Shown here: positions 44,079 to 52,766 of the stretch, piece by piece | How positions within the stretch are numbered: position 1 is the stretch's first letter | Layout of the letters: each line of letters starts with the position of its first letter | Origin: Butyricicoccus sp. OM04-18BH | GTDB lineage: Bacteria; Bacillota; Clostridia; Oscillospirales; Butyricicoccaceae | Direction: 5' to 3' | NCBI RefSeq assembly: GCF_003481705.1 | Contig: NZ_QULN01000003.1 | Span: forward strand, 248,001 to 312,000 | DNA length: 64,000 nucleotides | Translations under genes and position numbers: made by a program | Notes under the pieces: generated by a model | Told to the model about the DNA's origin: nothing | The model's database searches: none | The model's input: only the letters and a program-made list of their open reading frames with translations

Positions 44079-45305
44079 TTAGAAACGGCTGTTCTTGGGC
44101 ATGTTCGCGGCTTCCTGCGCGGAGAACTCAGTGTTCGCCGGGGTCTGCTTCTTCATGCCGAACTTGAGCAGAATCGGCGTGACGAGCGTGGTAACGATAA
44201 CGACGACGACGATCGGCGGGAACATATGCGGGTCGATCAGGCCGGCCTGCTCGCCCTTCTGCGCAACGATCAGCGCAACCTCACCGCGCGATACCATGCC
44301 GAGGCCGATGGAGAAGGCGTCGTACATCTGGAAGCCCATGATCTTTGCGCCGAAGCCGCAGCCAATGATCTTGGTCAGGATCGCGATAATGGTCAGCACG
44401 ACCGCGAAGCCGAACATCTGGACGGTCAGGCCCTCCAGATTGGTCTTGATGCCGATGGACGCGAAGAACAGCGGAGAGAACAGCATATAGCCGAGCACGT
44501 TGGTCTTGCTCGCGACATAGTCGCGAACATCAGCCAGCGAGCAGAGGACGATGCCGGCGAAATATGCGCCGGTGATGTCGGCAATGCCGAAGAAGCGCTC
44601 TGCAACGTAACTCATCAGCAGGGCGAATGCAACCGCATAAATCGCGATGCGGCGGTGCTTATGCCATTTCTGCTCCATCTTGAGGAACGCCTTGTACATG
44701 ATAAGGCCGACGACCGCAACGAATACGAAGAACGCCACGATACGCGCCAGCACGAACATCGGACGAACCGAGGGATCGGTCAGCGCGCTCAGAATGGTCA
44801 GAACGATGATACCCAGAATATCGTCGATAACGGCCGCGCCCAGTATTGCTGTGCCGACCCGGCTTTTCAGCTTGCCCATCTCGCGCAGCGTCTCGACCGT
44901 GATCGAAACCGAGGTTGCGGTCAGAACGACGCCGATGAACGCCGCCTTGAGCATGTTCATCTTATCGCTCGGGTTGTTGTCGAACACAAGATAGCAGCCC
45001 ATGCCGCCGAGAAGCGGCACGATAACACCGATCATGGCGATGATGAACGAGGCGAAGCCTGTCTTTTTCAGCTCCTCCAGATCGGTATCCATGCCGGCGT
45101 TGAACATCAGGATGATAACGCCGAGCTCGGCTGCCTTGACCAGGAAGTCAGTCTCGCCCACCCAGTTGAGCACACTCGGACCGACCAGAACACCGGCGAT
45201 CAGTGCGCCGACGACCTGCGGCATATGAACTCGTTCGCTCGTCAGACCGAAAATTTTCGTGCACAGCAAAATAATTGCTATCGTCAAAAGATAATCGTAT
45301 GACAT
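44079..45305 (-). CDS. CPA2-type cation:proton antiporter
   Basis: Inner-membrane Na+/H+ or K+/H+ exchanger of 408 residues with 12-13 helices. Seen: GALIAGVLVGPSVLNW near 35, AELGVIILMFNAGMDTD near 62, TSVSITVETLREMGKL, the ion-site motif GAAVIDDILGIIV near 155, FFASIGIKTNL near 275 and GMVSRGEVALIVA near 335. No cytosolic nucleotide-binding (RCK/TrkA-N) domain follows. The ATG at 45303-45305 has AAAGGTGG. A structured leader of about 197 bases precedes it, so control by an RNA sensor is plausible. Confidence 0.92.
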   Translation of the reverse strand: MSYDYLLTIAIILLCTKIFGLTSERVHMPQVVGALIAGVLVGPSVLNWVGETDFLVKAAELGVIILMFNAGMDTDLEELKKTGFASFIIAMIGVIVPLLGGMGCYLVFDNNPSDKMNMLKAAFIGVVLTATSVSITVETLREMGKLKSRVGTAILGAAVIDDILGIIVLTILSALTDPSVRPMFVLARIVAFFVFVAVVGLIMYKAFLKMEQKWHKHRRIAIYAVAFALLMSYVAERFFGIADITGAYFAGIVLCSLADVRDYVASKTNVLGYMLFSPLFFASIGIKTNLEGLTVQMFGFAVVLTIIAILTKIIGCGFGAKIMGFQMYDAFSIGLGMVSRGEVALIVAQKGEQAGLIDPHMFPPIVVVVIVTTLVTPILLKFGMKKQTPANTEFSAQEAANMPKNSRF

Positions 45306-45502
45306 TGTTTTTCCACCTTTCTGCCTGAGAAGCGGCGGCGGTGAACCGTCTGCCTCTCTATCCATTCTATCGGCGGGGCCATCTCTGTTCCTCTGCGGCC
45401 TGCCGACTCGCGCACAGCCTGTTTGTTTCTCTCGGCCGTGCATTTACCCTGAGAGCGGTGCACCGGCAGTCTCCTGTGCCGCTGACGCTCTCCTCAATCA
45501 CG
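45306..45502 (-). ncRNA. Structured 5' leader, candidate riboswitch of unknown class
   Basis: Between the predicted start (near 45502) and the antiporter ATG lies a GC-rich leader unlike the AT-rich gaps elsewhere. Read on the minus strand it folds into: stem 1, GAGAGCG with CGCTCTC (45486-45492/45451-45457), enclosing CGGCA/TGCCG (45477-45481/45464-45468); stem 2, eight pairs (45434-45441/45412-45419); stem 3, nine pairs with a bulge (45397-45406/45370-45380). CTCTCAGG and TTCTCAGGCAGAAAGG recall glycine-aptamer cores, yet the usual CACCGAAGG pattern is incomplete. The 225 bases beyond (45515-45739) show no gene or motif that I recognise. Confidence 0.55.
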
Positions 45503-45508
45503 TATACT

Positions 45509-45514
45509 ATTATA
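45509..45514 (-). promoter_or_regulatory. -10 element of the antiporter promoter
   Basis: On the minus strand a perfect TATAAT; no good -35 lies 16-18 bases upstream (nearest CGTGCT), where an A-run occurs instead. Confidence 0.55.
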
Positions 45515-45739
45515 CATCTTTTTTTTAAAACAGCACGTTAAAAAACGCGAAAAATGCCCGTGGTTTTGTACGAAAAAAGCAAAACTAATCTCGTGCAAAC
45601 TGTGCGTTTTTATTGTCATGCACATTATTTTGCTGTTTTTCATCTGAACAGGCCGTTAAGAGCGTGAAACTACACCCCCGGGCCGGAAGAAAAAACGCAC
45701 TTCGAAGGAATATATTATTCTTATTATGGCAATATAAAA

Positions 45740-45770
45740 CTGCCCCTGTCCAAAAAACGGACAGGGGCAG
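45740..45770 (-). terminator. Terminator of the agu operon
   Basis: A 12-bp perfect stem (45740-45751 with 45759-45770) with a seven-base loop is followed on the minus strand by TTTTATATTG, 14 bases after aguB. Confidence 0.88.
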
Positions 45771-45784
45771 CTGCGCGTATGTTT

Positions 45785-46651
45785 TTACCGGCCGAACGAC
45801 TTCATCGCGCCGTACATTTCCGGACGGCGGTCACGGAATACACCCCATGAGTGGCGCATCTCGCGAATGGCGTCGAGGTCGAAGGAGTGCGTGAGCACGC
45901 CCTCGTTTTCGCGGTCGGCCTGCTCGACGAGTGCGCCGGTCTCGTCCGCGATGAACGACGAGCCGTAGAAGGTCAGCGAAGAGGACTGCTGCTGATTATC
46001 CTCGCTCGGCTGAACGGTCTCGGTGCCGATGCGGTTGGCCGCGATGAGCGGCATGATATTCGCAGCGGCATGACCCTGCATGCAGCGGCGCCAGTGCGGC
46101 ATGGAGTCGCAGTCGAGGATGGGCTCCGAGCCGATGGCGGTCGGGTAGAACAGAATCTCCGCGCCCATCAATGCCATGCAGCGCGCCGACTCCGGGAACC
46201 ACTGATCCCAGCAGATGCCGACGCCGATCTTCGCGTAGGCTGTGTCCCAGACCTTGAAGCCGGTGTCGCCCGGGGTGAAATAGAACTTTTCCTGATAGAA
46301 ATGGTCGTCCGGGATATGGGTCTTGCGGTACTGGCCGAGAATAGAGCCGTCCGCGTCGATCACCGCGACCGTGTTGAACGTGGTATTGCCGACGCGCTCA
46401 TAATAGCTGACCGGCAGGACTACGCGAAAATCATGCGCGACCTTTCTAAGCTCGCGCACCGCCGGATTTTCCTCCAGCGTTGTCGCGAGATGATAGTTTT
46501 CATAGCTTCTTTCCTGACAGAAATACCAGTTTTCAAACAGCTCGGGCAGAAGGATGATCTGTGCGCCCTGCGACGCCGCCTCGCGCACCTTTTCCATCGC
46601 GTTTTCCAGACCGTAGGTCATCTGCACCGCTGCAACGGTTACTTTACTCAT
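45785..46651 (-). CDS. aguB: N-carbamoylputrescine amidase
   Basis: Carbon-nitrogen hydrolase converting N-carbamoylputrescine to putrescine, CO2 and ammonia; 288 residues. Seen: the catalytic Glu 37 (LLPELFE), Lys 110 (YRKTHIPDD) and Cys 147 (GICWDQWFPE), and the family-typical AIGSEPILDCDSMPHWRR. It follows aguA by 12 bases, completing the two-step route from agmatine. The ATG at 46649-46651 has AAGGAGC-like sequence upstream. Confidence 0.95.
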   Translation of the reverse strand: MSKVTVAAVQMTYGLENAMEKVREAASQGAQIILLPELFENWYFCQERSYENYHLATTLEENPAVRELRKVAHDFRVVLPVSYYERVGNTTFNTVAVIDADGSILGQYRKTHIPDDHFYQEKFYFTPGDTGFKVWDTAYAKIGVGICWDQWFPESARCMALMGAEILFYPTAIGSEPILDCDSMPHWRRCMQGHAAANIMPLIAANRIGTETVQPSEDNQQQSSSLTFYGSSFIADETGALVEQADRENEGVLTHSFDLDAIREMRHSWGVFRDRRPEMYGAMKSFGR

Positions 46652-46663
46652 GTTATCTGCTCC

Positions 46664-47758
46664 TTATTTTTTCGGGATCTGCTGCGTGATGCAGTGAATA
46701 TTGCCGCCGCCGATGAGAATATCGCGCGCCGGGATGGCGACGATCTCGCGCGTCGGGAACAGCTTCCGAAGAATCTCCTGTGCCCGCTCGTCGGCCGGAT
46801 CGCCGAACGCCGGCATCACGACCGCGTGGTTCGCGATGTAGAAGTTGACGTAGCTTGCGGCAAGGCGCTCACCCGGCGTGCGCGTCGGCTCGCCCTCGCA
46901 CAGGTCAAGTCCTTCGCATTCCTCTGCGGTGATCGTGACCGGCTTCGGCAGCGGCAGTTTGTGCACCTTGATGCGGCGGCCCTTCGCGTCGAGCTCGGTC
47001 TCGAGCACGGCAAGGCTTGCCGCCGACAGCGCGTACTGTGGGTCGTCCTCGTCGTCCGTCCACGCGAGCACGACCTCGCCCGGCGCGGTAAACGCGCAGA
47101 CATTGTCCACGTGCTCGTTGGTCTCGTCGTTGTAAATGCCGCGCGGCAGCCAGATCACCTTGCTGACGCCGAGATAATCGCACAGCACCCGCTCGATCTC
47201 CGCCTTCGTCAGGTCGGGATTGCGGCCGGTGCTCAGCAGACACGCCTCGGTAACGAGCGCCGTTCCCTCGCCGTCCGTATGGATGGAGCCGCCCTCGCAG
47301 ATAAAATCGCGTTTATCGTAAACGTCGTCCCCAAGCAGGTCGCAGAACTTGCGCGCCACGCGGTTGTCGTTCTCCCACGAGGGATACAGGCCGTCTGCGT
47401 CGCCGCCCCATGCATTGAAGCCCCAGTCGATGCCGCGGCGCTCGCCGCGGCTGTTTACGACGAAGGTCGGCCCGACGTCGCGCGCCCATGCGTCATCCGT
47501 CGCCATCACGACGAGCCGCACACGGTCGGGAAGCTGTGCGCGGGCGTTGTCGTACTGTCCCTCCGAGCACAGCACGGTCATGCTCTCGCTCTCGGAAATG
47601 GTCTCGATGACGCGCAGGAAGGCTTTGCGCGCCGCATAGGCGCCGTACTGCCAGCTGTCGCCGCGCTCCGGCCAGATCATCAGACAGCCCTCGTGCGGCG
47701 CGAACTCCGCCGGCATGTAAAACCCGTCCTGTGACGGTGTGGTATGCAATATCTTCAT
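46664..47758 (-). CDS. aguA: Agmatine deiminase
   Basis: Hydrolyses agmatine to N-carbamoylputrescine and ammonia; 364 residues, full length. Seen: MPAEFAPHEGCLMIWP at the N-terminus, DDAWARDVGPTFVVN near 90, CEGGSIHTDGEGT with its His, NEHVDNVC, and the catalytic Cys 356 in GGGNIHCITQQ. The ATG at 47756-47758 has CGGAG ten bases upstream. No agmatine/putrescine antiporter or carbamate kinase is adjacent, so the pathway here looks biosynthetic rather than energy-yielding (inference). Confidence 0.96.
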   Translation of the reverse strand: MKILHTTPSQDGFYMPAEFAPHEGCLMIWPERGDSWQYGAYAARKAFLRVIETISESESMTVLCSEGQYDNARAQLPDRVRLVVMATDDAWARDVGPTFVVNSRGERRGIDWGFNAWGGDADGLYPSWENDNRVARKFCDLLGDDVYDKRDFICEGGSIHTDGEGTALVTEACLLSTGRNPDLTKAEIERVLCDYLGVSKVIWLPRGIYNDETNEHVDNVCAFTAPGEVVLAWTDDEDDPQYALSAASLAVLETELDAKGRRIKVHKLPLPKPVTITAEECEGLDLCEGEPTRTPGERLAASYVNFYIANHAVVMPAFGDPADERAQEILRKLFPTREIVAIPARDILIGGGNIHCITQQIPKK

Positions 47759-47837
47759 GTTTGTTATACTCCGATCCGCTCATTGACAATACCGCACAGC
47801 GGTGCTGCCTGTGTTTTTTCGCTACTCTTAGATTACA

Positions 47838-48182
47838 TCATTTCTCCCGTTCCTGCAACGCCTGCCTGCGCTTTTTCGGCTTCGGCGCAGGCAGCTCCTC
47901 ATACATCGCGCCGATCAGCTCCGCCAGAAACTCTCTGTCATCCACGTCCCCGACGAACAGCATCGGCCTTGCGCCCTCATACGGCAGCTCACGCGGAGCC
48001 TCCGGCATGCGGCTGACTGCCGCCGGGACCGGTTTGACGAGCAGCCGGTCGTCGTAAATGCCGCCAATGACCCTTCCGCGATAGTAAAGGATGTATTCGC
48101 CCATCATCGCGCGGTGCGTGATCTCCTCGAGGCCGGAAAGCTGTCCCAGAATGAACTCCAGATATTCCCTGCTCGATGCCAT
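47838..48182 (-). CDS. TfoX N-terminal-domain protein
   Basis: Small protein of 114 residues. Seen: the TfoX-N pattern from ITHRAMMGEYILYYRGRVIGGIYDDRLLVKP (residues 21-51) and PYEGARPMLFV, with a Lys/Arg-rich end. In gamma-proteobacteria TfoX regulates competence, but stand-alone domains in Firmicutes have no known role. The ATG at 48180-48182 follows GGGGAGAG; 20 further in-frame codons upstream lack a site. It lies 79 bases upstream of aguA on the same strand. Confidence 0.83.
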   Translation of the reverse strand: MASSREYLEFILGQLSGLEEITHRAMMGEYILYYRGRVIGGIYDDRLLVKPVPAAVSRMPEAPRELPYEGARPMLFVGDVDDREFLAELIGAMYEELPAPKPKKRRQALQEREK

Positions 48183-48295
48183 ACTTCTCTCCCCTTCCCT
48201 GCGTTCTGTCTTTATCTTATCATACTGCTCCTTCCTCCGCAAGACCGTCCGGAACAGCCGCCAATTTCGATTCCGAGCGTTCTGCTCCGGCTGTG

Positions 48296-48324
48296 TTGCA
48301 AAAAAATCGTTTTCATGTTATACT
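48296..48324 (+). promoter_or_regulatory. Promoter of the DtxR-type regulator gene
   Basis: TTGCAA (48296-48301) and TATACT (48319-48324) are 17 bases apart. Confidence 0.75.
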
Positions 48325-48392
48325 GTTTAAAAATATGAATGTGAACCGCCGCACACACGGCGGAAAATCTACAACAAAGGGGGCCGTGCACT

Positions 48393-48773
48393 TTGAAGAT
48401 CCAGGAAAGCGCGGAAAACTATCTGGAAGCTATTCTTGTTCTCATGCAGAAGAACGGTCAGGTGCGCTCGATCGACGTAGCGCATTATACCGGCTTCTCC
48501 AAGCCCAGCATCAGCCGAGCAGTCGGCCTGCTGCGCGATAACGGTTATGTTTCCATCGACCAGAACGGTCTGCTCGGTTTGACCGAGGCGGGTCTCAAGA
48601 TCGCAGAGACCATTTACGAGCGTCACACCGTACTGACGGCATTTCTGACCGCCCTCGGCGTCGATCACGAGATCGCTGCGGAGGATGCCTGCCGCATCGA
48701 GCACGTTCTCAGTCCGGAGACCTTCGAAAAGCTCAAGGCACACGCCAGGGAGTACATCGAAAACAAGCAGTAA
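48393..48773 (+). CDS. Short DtxR/MntR-family metal-dependent regulator
   Basis: Winged-helix regulator of 126 residues. Seen: ESAENYLEAILVL at the start, recognition helix SKPSISRAVGLLRDNGYV (residues 36-53), wing GLLGLTEAG, and the dimerisation/metal helices ERHTVLTAFLTALGV and CRIEHVLSPETFEKL. It lacks the C-terminal SH3-like domain of DtxR, as MntR does. Start is a TTG at 48393 with AAAGGGGG about ten bases before; no ATG or GTG in frame has a site. Metal specificity is not readable, and no metal transporter lies nearby. Confidence 0.86.
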   Translation: MKIQESAENYLEAILVLMQKNGQVRSIDVAHYTGFSKPSISRAVGLLRDNGYVSIDQNGLLGLTEAGLKIAETIYERHTVLTAFLTALGVDHEIAAEDACRIEHVLSPETFEKLKAHAREYIENKQ

Positions 48774-48789
48774 CACCGCAAACCCACGG

Positions 48790-48815
48790 CCGGCCGCAAG
48801 GCCGGTCCTTTATCT
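48790..48815 (+). terminator. Weak terminator hairpin after the DtxR-type gene
   Basis: CCGGCC and GGCCGG arms (48790-48795, 48800-48805) with a GCAA loop are followed by TCCTTTATCTTT. Confidence 0.55.
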
Positions 48816-48832
48816 TTATGAGGAGGCTCTTC

Positions 48833-49540
48833 ATGCCGCAGACGACCGAAATTCTGCCGAACGGCTTATCGCTTTTACAGGACGACCGATTTTTCAAGCT
48901 CGGTCAGGACAGCGTCCTGCTCTCCGCCTTCGCGAAGATACGCAGGCGCGCCAAGGTCCTTGACCTCGGCTGCGGCACCGGCGCGCTCGCGCTGCTCTGC
49001 TGGCGCGAGGACCTCACCGTGACCGGTCTGGAGATACAGCAGGACGCGCTCGACCTGTTCCGCCGCTCGATCGAGCACAACCGGCTCGAAAACGTCACAG
49101 CGCTGTGCGGCGACCTGCGCCATATGCGCACGCTCCTGCCCCACGGCAGCATGGATTACGTCATCTGCAATCCGCCTTACTTCGGCCGGAACACCGGCGC
49201 GGCCGCCCCTTCGGCCGAAAAGCGCACCGCCCGGCAGGACATCTGCTGCACGGTCGAGGAGGTCGCGGTCGCGGCGTCCTTTGTCCTGCACACCGGCGGC
49301 AAAGCGGCCTTTGTGTTCCGTCCCGAACGGCTGTGGGTGCTGCTCGAGGCGCTCAGCCGCGTCCGTCTCGTCCCCAAGCGCCTGCGCTTCGTCCATCAGA
49401 ACGCGCTCGCCGTTCCGAGCGCCGTGCTCGTCGAATGCCGCAAGGGCGGCAGCGCAGAGGGCCTCAGCGTAGAGCCGCCGCTGCTGGTCGAGAGCGAGGA
49501 ATACCTGAAAATCTACGGCAAAACCGGCAGCTCGGACTGA
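48833..49540 (+). CDS. trmN6: tRNA1(Val) (adenine-N6)-methyltransferase-type enzyme
   Basis: SAM-dependent methyltransferase expected to modify A37 of tRNA-Val; 235 residues. Seen: a short N-terminal QDDRFFKLGQDSVLLSAF, SAM motif VLDLGCGTGALALL near 45, and NPPYF near 114, the order of the YfiC/TrmN6 family. The ATG at 48833 follows GAGGAGG; an ATG five codons earlier overlaps that site. rsmI follows after 56 bases, a pairing common in Clostridia. Confidence 0.9.
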   Translation: MPQTTEILPNGLSLLQDDRFFKLGQDSVLLSAFAKIRRRAKVLDLGCGTGALALLCWREDLTVTGLEIQQDALDLFRRSIEHNRLENVTALCGDLRHMRTLLPHGSMDYVICNPPYFGRNTGAAAPSAEKRTARQDICCTVEEVAVAASFVLHTGGKAAFVFRPERLWVLLEALSRVRLVPKRLRFVHQNALAVPSAVLVECRKGGSAEGLSVEPPLLVESEEYLKIYGKTGSSD

Positions 49541-49596
49541 AAAACGCCTGTCCGCTGCAATCATTTCATTTCTGACGATCCCGGAGGGATTCCACC

Positions 49597-50445
49597 ATGT
49601 CTACACTCTACTTAGTCGCAACCCCGATCGGCAATCTGGGCGATCTTTCTCCCCGTGCACGCGAAATCCTCAGCACGGTCGATTTCATCGCCGCCGAGGA
49701 CACGCGCGTTACGCAGAAGCTGCTGACCGCCTGTGAGCTTCCCCGCAAGCCGATGATCTCCTATTATGAACACAACCGCCGCGCACGCGGTGAAGTCGTG
49801 CTCGAGCGGATGCTCGGCGGCGAGACCTGTGCGCTCGTGACCGACGCCGGCACGCCGGCCGTCTCCGACCCCGGCGAGGATCTGGTCGCGCTGTGCGCCG
49901 AGCACGATATTCCGGTCATCCCGGTCCCCGGCTGCTGCGCTGCGGTCTGCGCGCTCGCCGCAAGCGGTCTGCCGACCGGCCGCTGGTGCTTCGAGGGCTT
50001 TCTTTCCGTGAATAAAAAGGCGCGGCGCGAGCATCTGGACGCGCTCGAGGGCGAGAAGCGTACCATGATCTTCTATGAAGCGCCGCACAAGCTGTGCGCG
50101 ACGCTGCGCGACCTTGCCGCCGCCTTCGGCGAGGATCGCCGTCTGTCGCTCTCGCGCGAGCTGACCAAGCTGCACGAGCAGACGCTCCGCATGACGCTCG
50201 GCGAGGCAATGCGCTACTTTGACGAAAATCCGCCGCGCGGCGAATTCGTCCTCATCGTGGAGGGCGCGCCCGACGAGCCGGAGACCGAGCAGAGCGAGGA
50301 GGAGCGCCTTGCCGCCGCCGCGGAGGCTGTGCGCCGCCGCATCGAGCAGGGACAGACCCAGAAGGACGCCGTAAAGGCGGTATCCGCCGAGGTGGGCGTA
50401 AAGAAAAACGCGCTGTACCGCTACGTGCTGGAAAACGAGGAATAA
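49597..50445 (+). CDS. rsmI: 16S rRNA (cytidine(1402)-2'-O)-methyltransferase
   Basis: Methylates C1402 of 16S rRNA with SAM; 282 residues. Seen: LYLVATPIGNLGDLSPRA at the N-terminus, AEDTRVTQKLL, LVTDAGTPAVSDPGEDLV, GFLSVNKKARR and LSRELTKLHEQ, all signatures of the tetrapyrrole-methylase-fold RsmI family, plus a C-terminal helical part with QTQKDAVKAVSAE. CCGGAGG precedes the ATG. Followed by a clear terminator. Confidence 0.96.
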   Translation: MSTLYLVATPIGNLGDLSPRAREILSTVDFIAAEDTRVTQKLLTACELPRKPMISYYEHNRRARGEVVLERMLGGETCALVTDAGTPAVSDPGEDLVALCAEHDIPVIPVPGCCAAVCALAASGLPTGRWCFEGFLSVNKKARREHLDALEGEKRTMIFYEAPHKLCATLRDLAAAFGEDRRLSLSRELTKLHEQTLRMTLGEAMRYFDENPPRGEFVLIVEGAPDEPETEQSEEERLAAAAEAVRRRIEQGQTQKDAVKAVSAEVGVKKNALYRYVLENEE

Positions 50446-50453
50446 TATGGACG

Positions 50454-50487
50454 GGACGCAGTTTTTTCTCTCTGCGTCCTCCCTTTT
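50454..50487 (+). terminator. Intrinsic terminator of rsmI
   Basis: An 8-bp perfect stem (50454-50461 with 50472-50479) is followed by TCCCTTTTAT. Confidence 0.82.
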
Positions 50488-50522
50488 ATGTCAATGTTCA
50501 CACAACGAACAAATTGAAATCG

Positions 50523-50528
50523 TATAAT
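50523..50528 (+). promoter_or_regulatory. -10 element of the two-component operon promoter
   Basis: A perfect TATAAT lies 35 bases before the response-regulator ATG; the -35 position (ACACAA) is a poor match, which would suit an activator-dependent promoter. Confidence 0.55.
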
Positions 50529-50562
50529 CAATGCAACAAACGATAGCAAAGGCGGAATTTTT

Positions 50563-51243
50563 ATGTCTACTATACTCATCGCAGACGACGAGGCGCGCAT
50601 CCGCCGGCTCGTCAGCGACTTTCTCAAGCGCGACGGACACACCATCCTCGAGGCGGCCGACGGCAAAGCAGCGCTCGAGCTGATCGAAAACCGCCGCCCC
50701 ACGCTCGACCTCGCCATTCTCGACGTCATGATGCCGGGCATGGACGGCTTCGAGGTGCTGCGCGAGATACGCGAGCAGGAAAACGGCGAAAAGCACCTGC
50801 CTGTCATGCTGCTGACCGCACGCGCCGAGGACGCCGACCAGGTGCGCGGTCTGGAGAGCGGCGCGGACGATTACGTCACCAAGCCCTTCTCCCCCATCGT
50901 GCTCGCCGCGCGCGTGCGCACCCTGCTCAAGCGCGAGGGCCGCGCAGCCTCTCCCCTCGAGACCATCGGTCTCCTGTCGGTCAACGAGCTGCGCCGCGAG
51001 GTGCTCGTCGAGGAGCAGCCGGTCGACCTCACGCCGAAGGAATACGAGCTGCTCATCTATTTCAAGAACAACCGCTCGATCGCGCTTTCCCGCGAGAGCA
51101 TCCTCAACGCTGTCTGGGGCTACGACTACTTCGGCGACCTGCGGACGGTCGATACCCATGTCAAAAAGCTGCGCGCCAAGCTCGGCTGCTGCGGCTCGAT
51201 GATCGAGACCGTGCGCGGCTACGGATACCGCTTTGAAGGATGA
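50563..51243 (+). CDS. OmpR/PhoB-family response regulator
   Basis: Two-component transcription factor of 226 residues. Seen: receiver domain with acidic D8 D9, phospho-acceptor D54 (LDVMMPGMDGF), Thr in LLTARAED and Lys in VTKPFSP near 107; then a winged-helix domain (about 130-225) with LTPKEYELLIYF and the recognition helix RTVDTHVKKLRAKLG. The last codons overlap the kinase gene by four bases (ATGA). Target genes unknown. Confidence 0.95.
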   Translation: MSTILIADDEARIRRLVSDFLKRDGHTILEAADGKAALELIENRRPTLDLAILDVMMPGMDGFEVLREIREQENGEKHLPVMLLTARAEDADQVRGLESGADDYVTKPFSPIVLAARVRTLLKREGRAASPLETIGLLSVNELRREVLVEEQPVDLTPKEYELLIYFKNNRSIALSRESILNAVWGYDYFGDLRTVDTHVKKLRAKLGCCGSMIETVRGYGYRFEG

Positions 51244-52766
51244 AACTGAAACCGCATTCCATTCGATTCAAGTTCTTCTCAGCCATCAGCCTCGTCGCGC
51301 TCATGTTCATCGGCATCCTGCTGCTGCTCAATCTGTTCTTTTATCAGGACTATTTCATGATGACGCGAAAAAGCAGCCTGTGCGACGCCTTTGACACGGT
51401 CTGCGGCATCTATGACGGCGATATGGACGACATCGTGACCGTACTGGACAGCTATGAGAGCCGCTCGGCCATCCGTCTGGCGGTCGCGATGGACGACGGC
51501 ACGGTGCTCACCTCCTCCTTCCTGCACGACCGAGGCGACCATGCCGTGCCGGACTTTGCATTCGGCATGAACGAGCAGCAGTTCCGCAGCATCGCGGTCC
51601 TCGCCTCGGTCATGCAGAACGAGGACTGGTCCTCGCTCGCCGAGCATCAGTACCGCTTTGCCAATATCAGCCTGCGCGACAACGACCAGTATCTCTGTCT
51701 CATCGGCTCGCTCGACAAGGACGAGGGCCGCTACCTTATCGCCTATATGCCGTTCGCGTTCATCGAGCAGAATTCCTCGCTCAACCTGGTGTTCCTGCTC
51801 ATCGCCGGCGGCTGTGCGCTGCTCATCTGTCTCGGCATCGCGTTCTTCTTCTCGCGCGAGTTCACGCGCCCGCTCGTCTCCATGGCGGCGCTCGCCGACC
51901 GCATGAGCGAGCTCGATTTTTCCACCCAGTACACCGGCAAGGGCAGACGGGAATCCGACGAGGTCGAACAGCTCGGCCAGTCGCTCAACCGTCTCAGCGC
52001 CTATCTCGAGCAGGCCATCGGTGAGCTCAAGGAGTCCAACGATCAGCTTGCGCAGGAGGTACGCGAAAAGGAGCGCATCGACAATATGCGCCGCGAATTC
52101 ATCGTCAACGTTTCCCACGAGCTGAAAACGCCGATCGCCCTCATTCAGGGCTACGCCGAGGGTCTGACGGCGGGTGTCGCGGACGACCCTGAGGACCGCA
52201 AGTTCTACTGCGACACCATCGCGGACGAGGCCGGTCATATGAACCGCCTTGTCATGCAGCTGCTCAGCCTGTCCAAGCTCGAACTCGGCGCGGAACAGAC
52301 ATTCTATGAAGAGATCGACCTGCACGAAATGTGCCGCGACGCGGTGCAGAAGACCGCCGTGCTGTGCGAGAGCAAAAACCTCAGCGTGGACTGCGCGGAC
52401 ACGCACATCACCGTGCGCACGGACAGCGGCCTGCTCGAGCAGGTGCTCATGAACTACCTGTCCAACGCCATCCGCTACACCGCCGAGGGCGGAAGCATCG
52501 TCATCTCCGCCGTCCGAAACGGCGGGCGCACGCGCCTGACCGTTTTCAATGCAGGCGAGGGTCTGCCCGAGGATGAGCTGCCGAAGATCTGGGAGAAATT
52601 CTACCGCACCGACCGCGCTCGTACCCGCGAGGCCGGCGGCACCGGCATCGGTCTGTCGCTCGTCCGCGCCATCGCAGATACGCTGCACGGCGACTGCGGC
52701 GCGGAGAACGTCCCCGGCGGCATCGCGTTCTGGTTTGACATACCGGACGAGATGTCGCGAAACTGA
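51240..52766 (+). CDS. Membrane sensor histidine kinase
   Basis: Cognate sensor of the preceding regulator; 508 residues. Seen: membrane segments at about 13-34 and 181-203 flanking a 145-residue extracellular sensor domain, a HAMP linker (about 205-258), HisKA with phospho-His 293 in NVSHELKTP, and HATPase with the N box NYLSNAIRY, a G1-like GEGLPEDELPKIWEKFYR and GGTGIGLSLVRAI. Final residues and stop lie within copy B of a dispersed repeat. The signal is unknown; no neighbouring transporter gives a clue. Confidence 0.95.
   Translation: MKLKPHSIRFKFFSAISLVALMFIGILLLLNLFFYQDYFMMTRKSSLCDAFDTVCGIYDGDMDDIVTVLDSYESRSAIRLAVAMDDGTVLTSSFLHDRGDHAVPDFAFGMNEQQFRSIAVLASVMQNEDWSSLAEHQYRFANISLRDNDQYLCLIGSLDKDEGRYLIAYMPFAFIEQNSSLNLVFLLIAGGCALLICLGIAFFFSREFTRPLVSMAALADRMSELDFSTQYTGKGRRESDEVEQLGQSLNRLSAYLEQAIGELKESNDQLAQEVREKERIDNMRREFIVNVSHELKTPIALIQGYAEGLTAGVADDPEDRKFYCDTIADEAGHMNRLVMQLLSLSKLELGAEQTFYEEIDLHEMCRDAVQKTAVLCESKNLSVDCADTHITVRTDSGLLEQVLMNYLSNAIRYTAEGGSIVISAVRNGGRTRLTVFNAGEGLPEDELPKIWEKFYRTDRARTREAGGTGIGLSLVRAIADTLHGDCGAENVPGGIAFWFDIPDEMSRN

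Noticed and set aside
45306..45502. Firm assignment of the antiporter leader as a glycine riboswitch.
   Set aside because: Only the CTCTCAGG-type segments match; the CACCGAAGG element and P3 spacing are wrong, so the class is left open.
48386..48388. GTG at 48386 as start of the DtxR-type regulator.
   Set aside because: It is in a different frame from the regulator; the TTG at 48393 is in frame with a proper binding site.
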